Source: Pseudotamlana agarivorans
Lineage (GTDB): Bacteria > Bacteroidota > Bacteroidia > Flavobacteriales > Flavobacteriaceae
Assembly: GCF_018860245.1 (NCBI RefSeq)
Contig: NZ_JAHKPD010000001.1
Location: forward strand, 1 to 64,000
Length of the DNA stretch: 64,000 nt
Direction of reading: 5' to 3'
Part shown: positions 53,854 to 61,896 of the stretch, one piece after another
How the letters are laid out: every line of letters starts with the position of its first letter
How positions within the stretch are numbered: the first letter of the stretch is position 1
Notes under the pieces: model-generated
The model's input: only the letters and a program-made list of their open reading frames with translations
The model's database searches: none
Told to the model about the DNA's origin: nothing
Program-made: the position numbers and the translations under genes

Positions 53854-54804
53854 ATGCCAACATTTTATATCAAACATATTACGGAATACAACTATAGCGA
53901 TTCAGTTTATGATGCCGCCAGTCAGATGATGCTTCATCCTATACAAGATGCGTATCAAAACATTCCATCACATACCCTCAGTATTACCAATAACCCTACC
54001 ATTGAAACTCGTAAGGACTTCTACGGTAATACCGTTGGCACCTTCATGATTATTGAACCACATACTCAATTATCTATAATTTCTGAAGTGGAAGCTGTGA
54101 CGTTTGAAAAGTCGCTCCCCGAGGATCAAGCACCGTTGGAACAACAATGGGACACCTATAAGCAATTAAAAAACAATCCGTTATTCATGGATTTTTTAGA
54201 CTATAAACCTTTTGACGGCTCCCATGAAATCACAAACCTTATAGAAAGCAAAGGCCTACGTCGCACCACCCCATTTAAAGCTTCTATGGCACTTTGTGAC
54301 TATGTGTTTAACAACTTTAAATACATTCAAGGCATCACTAATGTAGACTCCAATCTCAATGATATCTGGACATTAAAAGCAGGTGTGTGCCAAGACTTTA
54401 GCATTTTACTCATTCAATTGGTTAGAATGTTAGACATACCCGCTCGCTATGTTAGTGGCTACATCTGCCCTAATGATGATAATTCAAGAGGCGAAGGTGC
54501 TACTCATGCTTGGGTGGAAGTTTACATGCCGTTTTATGGTTGGCTAGGACTGGACCCAACAAATAATGTTATTGCGAATCAATTCCATGTACGACTTGCG
54601 GCAGGCCGAAATTTTAAGGACTGCACCCCTGTAAAAGGCGTTTATAGTGGGCAAGCCGAAGAAGATTTATTTGTAAAAGTTGAAATTAATACCACTAAAA
54701 GCATTATTAACGATACGGCCTTCTCCCAAAATGAGGGCGAACATGTAAAACACCGTAACAGTTATAGGCAAAGTCTTAAAAATATGCCTAACCAGCAGCA
54801 GTAA
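53854..54804 (+). CDS. Transglutaminase-like protease family protein
   Basis: 316 residues. The N-terminal beta domain (YIKHITEYNYSDSVYDAASQ) is followed by the catalytic core with Cys in AGVCQDFSILLIQLVRMLDI, His in GATHAWVEVYMP and Asp in GWLGLDPTNN; the triad is complete. It is the third gene of the ATP-grasp / alpha-E / transglutaminase operon. Family members can cleave or form isopeptide-type bonds. The operon does not continue: the next feature is a repeat region and a convergent gene. Confidence 0.9.
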   Translation: MPTFYIKHITEYNYSDSVYDAASQMMLHPIQDAYQNIPSHTLSITNNPTIETRKDFYGNTVGTFMIIEPHTQLSIISEVEAVTFEKSLPEDQAPLEQQWDTYKQLKNNPLFMDFLDYKPFDGSHEITNLIESKGLRRTTPFKASMALCDYVFNNFKYIQGITNVDSNLNDIWTLKAGVCQDFSILLIQLVRMLDIPARYVSGYICPNDDNSRGEGATHAWVEVYMPFYGWLGLDPTNNVIANQFHVRLAAGRNFKDCTPVKGVYSGQAEEDLFVKVEINTTKSIINDTAFSQNEGEHVKHRNSYRQSLKNMPNQQQ

Positions 54805-54890
54805 TGCGTATATCTGTTTGAAGTTTCAGGTTTCAACTAGGCGAATAAAGACATAAATGAGTCTTCAATAAAGAATGAAAAGTTAAAAAT

Positions 54891-54913
54891 AAAAACGGGC
54901 AACTCTATTTAGG
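54891..54913. repeat. Dispersed 23-base repeat, copy 3
   Basis: Identical over 23 bases to copy 1 (628-650), 54 kb away. It lies in the gap between two convergent genes, again after an A/T-rich lead. Confidence 0.65.
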
Positions 54914-54922
54914 AAAGTACTC

Positions 54923-54970
54923 GTCAATAGTCAATAGTCAATAGTCAATAGTCAATAGTCAATAGTCAAT
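54923..54970. repeat. Tandem repeat of GTCAATA, about 6.9 copies
   Basis: Six perfect copies of the 7-base unit plus GTCAAT. It sits between the 3' ends of the transglutaminase gene and the polyprenyl synthase gene, 9 bases before the latter's stop. Copy number is likely to vary between strains by slippage. Confidence 0.95.
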
Positions 54971-54978
54971 TTAATAAA

Positions 54979-55956
54979 CTATTTCTTCCTGTCAATCACA
55001 TAGTTAACCATAAGTTCTAGTGAAGATTTAAATTCGGAACTTGGAAATGTATTTAATAGCTGAAGCGCCTCATTTTGAAATTGCTTCATTTTTTCAACGG
55101 CATAGTCCAAACCACCATTGTCCTTCACAAATGCAATCACCTCTTTAACACGCCTTGTGTCCTTATTATGATTTTTAATGGAGTTAATTAGCCATTTTTT
55201 TTCTGCTTTAGAAGCATGGTTAAGCACATAAATTAAAGGCAAAGTCATTTTTTGTTCCTTGATATCAATTCCTGTAGGCTTTCCTATTTTAGCGCTACCA
55301 TAATCAAACAAATCATCTTTTATTTGAAAAGCCATACCAATAAGTTCTCCAAATTTACGCATGGTTTCTACATGTGTAGATTCAGGCTTTACAGAAGCGG
55401 CTCCTAAGCTGCAACATGCTGCGATTAAGGTTGCCGTTTTCTGACGAATAATTTCATAGTAAACGTCTTCAGTAATATCAAGTTTTCTTGCCTTTTCAAT
55501 TTGAAGCAATTCACCCTCACTCATTTCTCGAACGGCAATCGATATAATTTTTAACAAATCAAAATCGCCATTATCAATAGATAAAAGGAGGCCTTTTGAA
55601 AGCAGAAAATCACCAATTAAAACGGCAATTTTATTTTTCCAAAGGGCATTTACAGAGAAAAATCCGCGACGACGGTTACTATCGTCTACCACATCGTCGT
55701 GAACTAAAGTAGCTGTATGAATGAGTTCGATAACCGAAGCACCACGATAAGTGCGCTCGTTCACTTCGCCATTGGACACCATTTTAGCCACTAAAAACAC
55801 GAACATCGGACGCATTTGCTTCCCTTTTCTATTAACAATGTAAGTGGTTATTCGGTTAAGTAAAGCGACTTTACTAGACATTGACAACAGAAACTTTTGC
55901 TCGAAAAGGTCCATTTCAAAGGCTATAGGTTGTTTAATTTGCTCTACTATTTTCAA
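54979..55956 (-). CDS. Polyprenyl diphosphate synthase (IspB-like)
   Basis: A trans-prenyltransferase that builds a long isoprenoid chain, likely for menaquinone. The first aspartate-rich motif is HDDVVDDSNRRRG (about 91-103), the second FQIKDDLFDYGS (about 213-224). LIGDFLLSKGLLLS and GKQMRPMFVFLVAKM are also typical. Length 325. Chain length cannot be set from sequence by eye. A -7 box TATATTTG lies on minus at 55977-55984. Confidence 0.9.
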   Translation of the reverse strand: MKIVEQIKQPIAFEMDLFEQKFLLSMSSKVALLNRITTYIVNRKGKQMRPMFVFLVAKMVSNGEVNERTYRGASVIELIHTATLVHDDVVDDSNRRRGFFSVNALWKNKIAVLIGDFLLSKGLLLSIDNGDFDLLKIISIAVREMSEGELLQIEKARKLDITEDVYYEIIRQKTATLIAACCSLGAASVKPESTHVETMRKFGELIGMAFQIKDDLFDYGSAKIGKPTGIDIKEQKMTLPLIYVLNHASKAEKKWLINSIKNHNKDTRRVKEVIAFVKDNGGLDYAVEKMKQFQNEALQLLNTFPSSEFKSSLELMVNYVIDRKK

Positions 55957-56003
55957 ACGTTGGAATTATGAGTATTCAAATATAAGTGATAGAAAATAAT
56001 TTT

Positions 56004-57044
56004 TTAAGATTTATTCGCTAATTGTCCGCATGCCGCATCAATATCTTTTCCGCGACTGCGACGCACATTCACCACGATTCTATTCTTTTCTAAAGTTGAA
56101 ATATAATTTTCTAAGGCCTCATTGGTAGCTTGCTGAAATTCCCCATCATCAATAGGGTTGTATTCGATGATATTTACTTTACATGGCACATATTTACAAA
56201 ACTTAACAAAGGCATCAATATCTTTTTGACGATCATTAATACCATTCCAAACGACATATTCATAGCTTATTTTGCGTTTGGTTTTTAAGTACCAATACTC
56301 TAAAGCTTCTCTCAAATCTTCTAAAGGGAAAGTTTCATTAAATGGCATAATAGATGTTCGAACCTCATCAATAGCCGAGTGTAAAGACACGGCTAAATTG
56401 AATTTCACTTCATCATCGGCCATTTTTTTAATCATCTTTGGTACGCCTGAGGTAGAAACGGTGATACGCTTTGGTGACATGCCAAGACCTTCATCGGAAG
56501 TAATTTTATCAATAGCTTTAATCACGTTATTATAGTTCATGAGAGGCTCTCCCATACCCATAAAAACGATATTACTTAACGGACGATTATGATACAATCT
56601 ACTTTCATTATCAATCGCCACTACTTGATCGTAAATTTCATCTGGATTCAAGTTTCTCATGCGTTTTAAACGTGCCGTTGCACAAAATTTACAATCTAAA
56701 CTACAACCAACCTGACTAGAAACACAAGCCGTAGTACGGGAAGCTGTAGGGATTAAAACCGACTCTACGATTAAGCCATCATGCAATCGCACCGCATTTT
56801 TTACGGTACCATCGTTACTGCGTTGCATGGTATCCACTTCAATGTGGTTGATAACGAAATTCGCCTCAAGCATATCACGTGTTGCCTTTGAAATATTTGT
56901 CATATCATCAAAAGTATGTGCTGCTTTTTGCCATAACCACTCGTAAACTTGATTGCCACGAAAGGCTTTATCACCTTCCTTTACAAAGAAATCTCGAAGT
57001 TGCTCTTTAGTTAATGCGCGTATGTCTTTTTTTCCTGTTGCCAT
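56004..57044 (-). CDS. rlmN: 23S rRNA (A2503-C2) and tRNA (A37-C2) methyltransferase RlmN
   Basis: A radical-SAM enzyme, 346 residues. The cluster motif is CSLDCKFCAT (about 114-123). FMGMGEPLMNYNNVIKAID and LAVSLHSAIDEVRTSIMPFN are typical. The second conserved Cys of the mechanism is near the C-terminus in RRSRGKDIDAACGQLA. The -7 box TATTTTTG on minus at 57053-57060 lies right before the start, implying a very short leader. Confidence 0.96.
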   Translation of the reverse strand: MATGKKDIRALTKEQLRDFFVKEGDKAFRGNQVYEWLWQKAAHTFDDMTNISKATRDMLEANFVINHIEVDTMQRSNDGTVKNAVRLHDGLIVESVLIPTASRTTACVSSQVGCSLDCKFCATARLKRMRNLNPDEIYDQVVAIDNESRLYHNRPLSNIVFMGMGEPLMNYNNVIKAIDKITSDEGLGMSPKRITVSTSGVPKMIKKMADDEVKFNLAVSLHSAIDEVRTSIMPFNETFPLEDLREALEYWYLKTKRKISYEYVVWNGINDRQKDIDAFVKFCKYVPCKVNIIEYNPIDDGEFQQATNEALENYISTLEKNRIVVNVRRSRGKDIDAACGQLANKS

Positions 57045-57109
57045 AAGAGTTGCAAAAATAGTGAAAGCAAATTAGAATACAGATTTGAAATGAATACATT
57101 CATCGTGTG

Positions 57110-57141
57110 CAAAAAAAAAGAGCCCCTAAAAAAGAGGCTCC
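57110..57141 (-). terminator. Terminator of queA
   Basis: On the minus strand GAGCCTC, TTTTTTA, GGGGCTC form a hairpin, followed by nine T residues (complement of the A-run at 57111-57119). It lies 25 bases after the queA stop. Confidence 0.85.
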
Positions 57142-57166
57142 TATTATATTTTAACGTTTTTACAAA

Positions 57167-58216
57167 TTAGATGATTAACATCGCATCACCATAACTGTAG
57201 AATTTGTAGCCTTCTTTTACAGCTTCATCGTAAGCACGTTTCATAAAATCGTGACCAGCAAATGCAGAAACCATCATTAATAATGTTGATTTTGGCGTAT
57301 GGAAGTTTGTAATCATACTGTTAGCGATGCTAAATTCGTATGGCGGGAAGATAAATTTATTTGTCCACCCTTCAATTTCATTTAAACGACCACTTGAAGA
57401 CACCGCACTTTCAATAGCACGCATAGCGGTTGTACCTACGGCACAAACACGACGTTTTTCTTCAATACCTTTATTAACGATACCTACCGCTTTTTCGTCT
57501 ATTTTAAGCTCTTCACTATCCATTTTGTGTTTCGATAAATCTTCAACCTCAACTGGATTAAAAGTCCCTAAACCAACGTGCAAAGTAACCTCAGCAAAAT
57601 TAACACCTTTAATTTCTAAGCGTTTTAATAAGTGTTTTGAAAAGTGAAGACCAGCAGTAGGTGCTGCTACAGCCCCTTCATTTTTAGCGAAAATCGTTTG
57701 GTAGCGCTCTTCATCTTCTGGTTGTACGTCTCTTTTAATATATTTAGGAAGTGGTGTTTCACCAAGTTCATTTAATTTTAAACGGAATTCTCTGTAAGAC
57801 CCATCATATAAGAAACGTAAAGTACGTCCTCTTGATGTGGTATTATCAATAACCTCTGCTACTAACGTATCATCATCACCAAAATAAAGCTTATTACCAA
57901 TTCTTATTTTACGTGCTGGATCTACTAAAACATCCCATAGGCGTTGCTCTTCATTTAATTCTCTTAATAAGAAAACTTCAATTCTAGCGCCAGTTTTTTC
58001 TTTATTACCATATAAACGTGCTGGAAAAACTTTAGTATTATTCAGAATTAAAACATCATCCTCTTTAAAATAGTCGATCAAATCTTTAAACATCTTATGT
58101 TCAATAGTTTGCTCTTTTCTATTTAAAACCATTAAACGAGATTCATCTCTATTTTCAGCAGGAAATTCTGCTAATAATTCATCAGGTAATTCGAAACCGA
58201 AGTTTGATAATTTCAT
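57167..58216 (-). CDS. queA: S-adenosylmethionine:tRNA ribosyltransferase-isomerase QueA
   Basis: Makes the epoxyqueuosine of tRNA. 349 residues with [75 protein letters not shown] and [20 protein letters not shown], all typical of QueA. Transcribed from its own strong promoter and ended by its own hairpin, hence monocistronic. Confidence 0.96.
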   Translation of the reverse strand: MKLSNFGFELPDELLAEFPAENRDESRLMVLNRKEQTIEHKMFKDLIDYFKEDDVLILNNTKVFPARLYGNKEKTGARIEVFLLRELNEEQRLWDVLVDPARKIRIGNKLYFGDDDTLVAEVIDNTTSRGRTLRFLYDGSYREFRLKLNELGETPLPKYIKRDVQPEDEERYQTIFAKNEGAVAAPTAGLHFSKHLLKRLEIKGVNFAEVTLHVGLGTFNPVEVEDLSKHKMDSEELKIDEKAVGIVNKGIEEKRRVCAVGTTAMRAIESAVSSSGRLNEIEGWTNKFIFPPYEFSIANSMITNFHTPKSTLLMMVSAFAGHDFMKRAYDEAVKEGYKFYSYGDAMLII

Positions 58217-58249
58217 AGGTGTTGTTTATTATTTTTTATGAGAAAGCTG

Positions 58250-58281
58250 CAAATATACAATCTGCGAATAGGCCTTGTCAA
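58250..58281 (-). promoter_or_regulatory. Promoter of queA
   Basis: TTG (58279-58281), 21-base spacer, TATATTTG (58250-58257) on minus, both exact. The leader is about 30 bases. Confidence 0.7.
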
Positions 58282-58296
58282 GTAAATAGGTGATTA

Positions 58297-59520
58297 TTAT
58301 TTAGTTATTTGAAACCCTATAGCTTCAAGGTCTTCCCAAAATGTAGGGTATGACTTTGAAACCACCATAGCATCTTCAATAATAATTGGCACTTTTAAAG
58401 CCATAGGCGCAAACGCCATAGCCATTCTATGATCGTTATAGGTTGCAATTGGCACTAAACTATTAAAATCTTTAGAAGCCTTTAAATGTAAAGATTCATC
58501 AGTAATTCTAACCTCTCCTCCTAATTTTTCGATTTCAGTTTTTAGGGCAACCAATCTATCGGTTTCCTTAATTTTTAAAGTATGTAATCCTGTTAAATAG
58601 CAAGGCATTCCCAAGGCAAAACAAGATACCGCGATCGTTTGTGCGATATCTGGTGCGTTTCTTAAATCTAAATTCAAGCGATCAACTCCTTGCCTTTCCT
58701 TGTTTATTGTTAAAGCATTTCCATCAAAAGTCGCCGAAACTCCAAAGTTTTTATAAATTTCAATTAAAGCGGAATCGCCTTGTAATGAATTTTCTTTGTA
58801 CGATGAAATCGTAACTTCTGTACCAATGTCGCTTAAGGCCACAATACTAAAGTAATAAGACGCCGAAGACCAATCGGATTCTACCGTTAAGGTTTTGGGT
58901 GTTAATTTTTCAGTAATCGGTTTTACGGTAATAACCTGACCTTCAAATGATGATTTTACGCCAATTTCATCTAAAAGCGCTAAAGTCATTTTAATATAAG
59001 GGACTGAAGTTATTTCACCTTCTAAAGTTAATTCTATACCATTTTCAAGTTTTGAAGCAATTAACAACAAGGCTGAAATATACTGACTACTTACATTAGC
59101 ATTTAGGGACACCTTATTTTTTAACAGTTTTTTACCCTTAATTTTTATAGGCGGAAAACCTTTGTTTTCAACATAACTAATTTTAGCGCCTAAGGCTTTT
59201 AATGCACTTACCAATATTTTAATTGGACGCTCCTTCATACGTTTTGATCCCGTAAGAATCGTTTCACGACCTTCTTGAATGGAGAAATAAGCGGTTAAAA
59301 AACGCATAGCTGTTCCAGCATGGTGAATATCAACAACAGTTTCGGTTGAACTTAATGCATTTGTCATTAAATTACTATCATCTGAATTTGAAACATTTGC
59401 CAGTTTAAATTCTGGATATAAAGCTTGAAGAAGTAACAACCTGTTCGATTCACTTTTAGAACCAGTTATTTGAACAGAAGATTGTTTTGCTATTTTAGAT
59501 TTTTGAAGCGTAAAGTGCAT
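58297..59520 (-). CDS. aroA: 3-phosphoshikimate 1-carboxyvinyltransferase (EPSP synthase)
   Basis: Sixth step of the shikimate pathway. ITGSKSESNRLLLLQALYPE holds the shikimate-phosphate contacts. HHAGTAMRFLTAYFS reads in place of the more common NAGTAMRP form. Further marks are ILTGSKRMKERPIKILVSAL, QYISALLLIASKLENGIELT, LKIKETDRLVALKTEIEKLG and YNDHRMAMAFAPMALKVP. Length 407 is slightly below the 427 of E. coli. The start is 34 bases from the mazG-like stop, so the two are probably co-transcribed. Confidence 0.95.
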   Translation of the reverse strand: MHFTLQKSKIAKQSSVQITGSKSESNRLLLLQALYPEFKLANVSNSDDSNLMTNALSSTETVVDIHHAGTAMRFLTAYFSIQEGRETILTGSKRMKERPIKILVSALKALGAKISYVENKGFPPIKIKGKKLLKNKVSLNANVSSQYISALLLIASKLENGIELTLEGEITSVPYIKMTLALLDEIGVKSSFEGQVITVKPITEKLTPKTLTVESDWSSASYYFSIVALSDIGTEVTISSYKENSLQGDSALIEIYKNFGVSATFDGNALTINKERQGVDRLNLDLRNAPDIAQTIAVSCFALGMPCYLTGLHTLKIKETDRLVALKTEIEKLGGEVRITDESLHLKASKDFNSLVPIATYNDHRMAMAFAPMALKVPIIIEDAMVVSKSYPTFWEDLEAIGFQITK

Positions 59521-59554
59521 ATTCGAGATATTTCTTTTTAGAGAAGCGGTAAAT

Positions 59555-59881
59555 TTACTTTAATTTTTCGTTATTATGATGCCGATCATGGTCTCGTTTT
59601 GCTTTCTTATCCATTCTTTTATCGAATGCTTTTTGCAAATCTACTCCTGTTTGATTGGCTAAGCACAGTACGACAAATAAAACATCGGCTAACTCTTCAC
59701 CTAAATCTTTATCCTTGTCGCTTTCTTTTTCGCTCTGTTCACCATAACGTCTGGCGATAATACGGGCAACTTCCCCTACTTCTTCAGTTAGTTGTGCCAT
59801 ATTAGTTAATTCATTAAAGTAACGAACACCGTGCTCGTTAATCCATTCATCTACTATTAATTGCGCATTTTTTATGTCCAT
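59555..59881 (-). CDS. MazG-like nucleotide pyrophosphohydrolase
   Basis: 108 residues of the all-alpha NTP pyrophosphatase (MazG-type) fold. The metal-binding acids are in TEEVGEVARIIARRYG and GEELADVLFVVLCLANQTGV, giving the ExxE-to-ExxD pattern. A short, charged tail (RMDKKAKRDHDRHHN) follows. A house-cleaning NTPase is likely; the substrate is unknown. Its start overlaps the stop of the upstream DUF3857 gene by one base. Confidence 0.85.
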   Translation of the reverse strand: MDIKNAQLIVDEWINEHGVRYFNELTNMAQLTEEVGEVARIIARRYGEQSEKESDKDKDLGEELADVLFVVLCLANQTGVDLQKAFDKRMDKKAKRDHDRHHNNEKLK

Positions 59882-61896
59882 TATATTCTACTTAAAACGA
59901 TTTGCTCACCTTGTTTATCTACGAGTTGGCTAAAATACGTTTTTAATGCCGCATAATAAACTGGTGTAATTACAGATTCGCTAATATGAGTTTCTACCGC
60001 CAATTGCACTTTATTCCCTTGAGGTAAAATATTATATTTAAAAAGCCCCAAATCATCTGGCATCATAAAAGCTCCAGCCTCAGGAATACTCTCAATTTTA
60101 TAACCTTCCGGAATCGATACTATAATTTTACAACTGGTTACCGAAGGATAAGCAAAATCGACAGGATACTCACGATTTTCTAATTTAAATGGATTTTGCG
60201 TATCACGTAAAAAGAACATCGGTGAAAAATATATTTTATCACCTATAATGTCGGCTTGATTCTCTTTTACAAATTTATAAGACTCTCGTACTGGTTGAGA
60301 TAGATCTAAATCATTTTTTACAGCATAATCTGAAATCTCCATACCATCATATTTATTCTCCAAACGTTCCAAATAATCATCCAAATTAACACCAATATAA
60401 TTTTCTCTAAACTCCAATGCTTTATGAGTCGTTTTCATTGTTCTACAAGCGCCTTCTATACTCCCATCTTCTTTCAATTTTGCCATCATGAAGATGGTAT
60501 TCTTAGATTTTTCCTTTGGATATAAATCAATTAACGTAGACCCTCCGTGCTCTGAAATCATTCGACCTTGCCAGTTTAATGCTTTTGTTGGTAATACATT
60601 TGGAACTGCATACTTATTTGTGGCATCTAAAAGCATGTCTCCCTCAGGGAATCGAATGCAACTTACCACATAATTATACCCTTCTCTTGTTGGGAAAATT
60701 GGGATACCATGACTTCTCGTACTTACTAAAACCGGGTAAGCTCTTAATCCTGCATAACGCAACATAGATGTAAGCATCAAGTTTATTTCGGCAACATTAC
60801 CTACGTGATCTTTGTATGCGCTTTTCACACCTTGATTCGTATAAAAACTATGATAATTATTCCATTTCATCCTAGATTTCACGAAATCGAATATTAAATA
60901 AGCTCTTTTAACAGGATCTGAAATAGACCCTATTAACGCATCAATATCTTTTTCGTAATAACCACTTTTATCCAATTCATCACCAAAACTTGAACTTTCA
61001 TAAATTGTTTTAACAACATCTTCCCAAGTCGTAGAATAATAATCTACCGAACTATTAGGATAGTGCGTATAAGACAATTCGTATTTAACTCCTGATCTGT
61101 AGTTATCAATATTACTCACATATGGTTCCTCCTTTAACGCTGGAATATTTAATAGATCATATGATGTCTTATTTGTTAAATGAGTCACTTCTTGAGTATA
61201 CCTCTCCTTTTTCACACTACTCGTTCCAGCTTCCCCAGTATTATTACTTACACCATGATACACGAATTTATCATTTAGTCTTTCTGTTTTTGGTGTTACA
61301 GGTAAGTAGCCTTTAACATTCTTTTTGTAAACAAAATATTCTGGTGCTTCAAAAACGGCCTCTAATTTTTTAATAGGAATATCTTCTTGAAAAACGTACT
61401 CATCAATATTTGTTATAAAAGGTGAAAATATTTTATATCGATATTCTACGATGCACCCGTTTTTTATATTAGGCAAGGTAAACTTAAGCTGATCCCAATA
61501 TTTTGAAGTTTCCGTTTTAAAAACAGCATCTTTACTCATCTTATCTTCTATAATTTTTCCATCTATTAAATTATAGGTATAAGCTTTTAATCCACTAACT
61601 TCCTCTTCATTATTTCTACTCTTATACAGTGCAATTTGCTTTGTCGCGTATTCGTAACCTTCTTGATTGTAAATTTTAACGCGTTCGTGAACTTCAGTAA
61701 CGACGTTAAATCCATTCTGGGGTAAATATTGAAAATGTGTTTTTCTGTTTTTGTACAAATAACTTGCCGTTGCCGATGAATCTATAGGGTTGATGACCTC
61801 TTGCAATTCTTCTTTAGATACTTTTCCAAACTTATAGTTTTGTGAAAATGCCGTTATTGAAATAAGTAAAGCTAATAGGTTAAAAGTGATTCTCAT
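59881..61896 (-). CDS. DUF3857 transglutaminase-fold protein without catalytic Cys and His
   Basis: 671 residues. Signal peptide MRITFNLLALLISITAFSQ, DUF3857 domain (about 45-290) and a transglutaminase-like domain (about 330-440). When aligned with the neighbour gene, the catalytic Cys position is V368 (HVGNVAEINLMLTSMLRYAG) and the His position is Y409 (GYNYVVSCIRF), while D424 (MLLDATN) remains. It should be enzymatically inactive and may bind rather than process a ligand. It overlaps the next gene upstream (61896) and the mazG-like gene downstream, each by one base. Confidence 0.85.
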   Translation of the reverse strand: MRITFNLLALLISITAFSQNYKFGKVSKEELQEVINPIDSSATASYLYKNRKTHFQYLPQNGFNVVTEVHERVKIYNQEGYEYATKQIALYKSRNNEEEVSGLKAYTYNLIDGKIIEDKMSKDAVFKTETSKYWDQLKFTLPNIKNGCIVEYRYKIFSPFITNIDEYVFQEDIPIKKLEAVFEAPEYFVYKKNVKGYLPVTPKTERLNDKFVYHGVSNNTGEAGTSSVKKERYTQEVTHLTNKTSYDLLNIPALKEEPYVSNIDNYRSGVKYELSYTHYPNSSVDYYSTTWEDVVKTIYESSSFGDELDKSGYYEKDIDALIGSISDPVKRAYLIFDFVKSRMKWNNYHSFYTNQGVKSAYKDHVGNVAEINLMLTSMLRYAGLRAYPVLVSTRSHGIPIFPTREGYNYVVSCIRFPEGDMLLDATNKYAVPNVLPTKALNWQGRMISEHGGSTLIDLYPKEKSKNTIFMMAKLKEDGSIEGACRTMKTTHKALEFRENYIGVNLDDYLERLENKYDGMEISDYAVKNDLDLSQPVRESYKFVKENQADIIGDKIYFSPMFFLRDTQNPFKLENREYPVDFAYPSVTSCKIIVSIPEGYKIESIPEAGAFMMPDDLGLFKYNILPQGNKVQLAVETHISESVITPVYYAALKTYFSQLVDKQGEQIVLSRI

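Noticed and set aside
54923-54970. Possible CRISPR array
   Set aside because: The units are 7 bases, contiguous, without spacers, and no cas genes are near. It is a simple tandem repeat.
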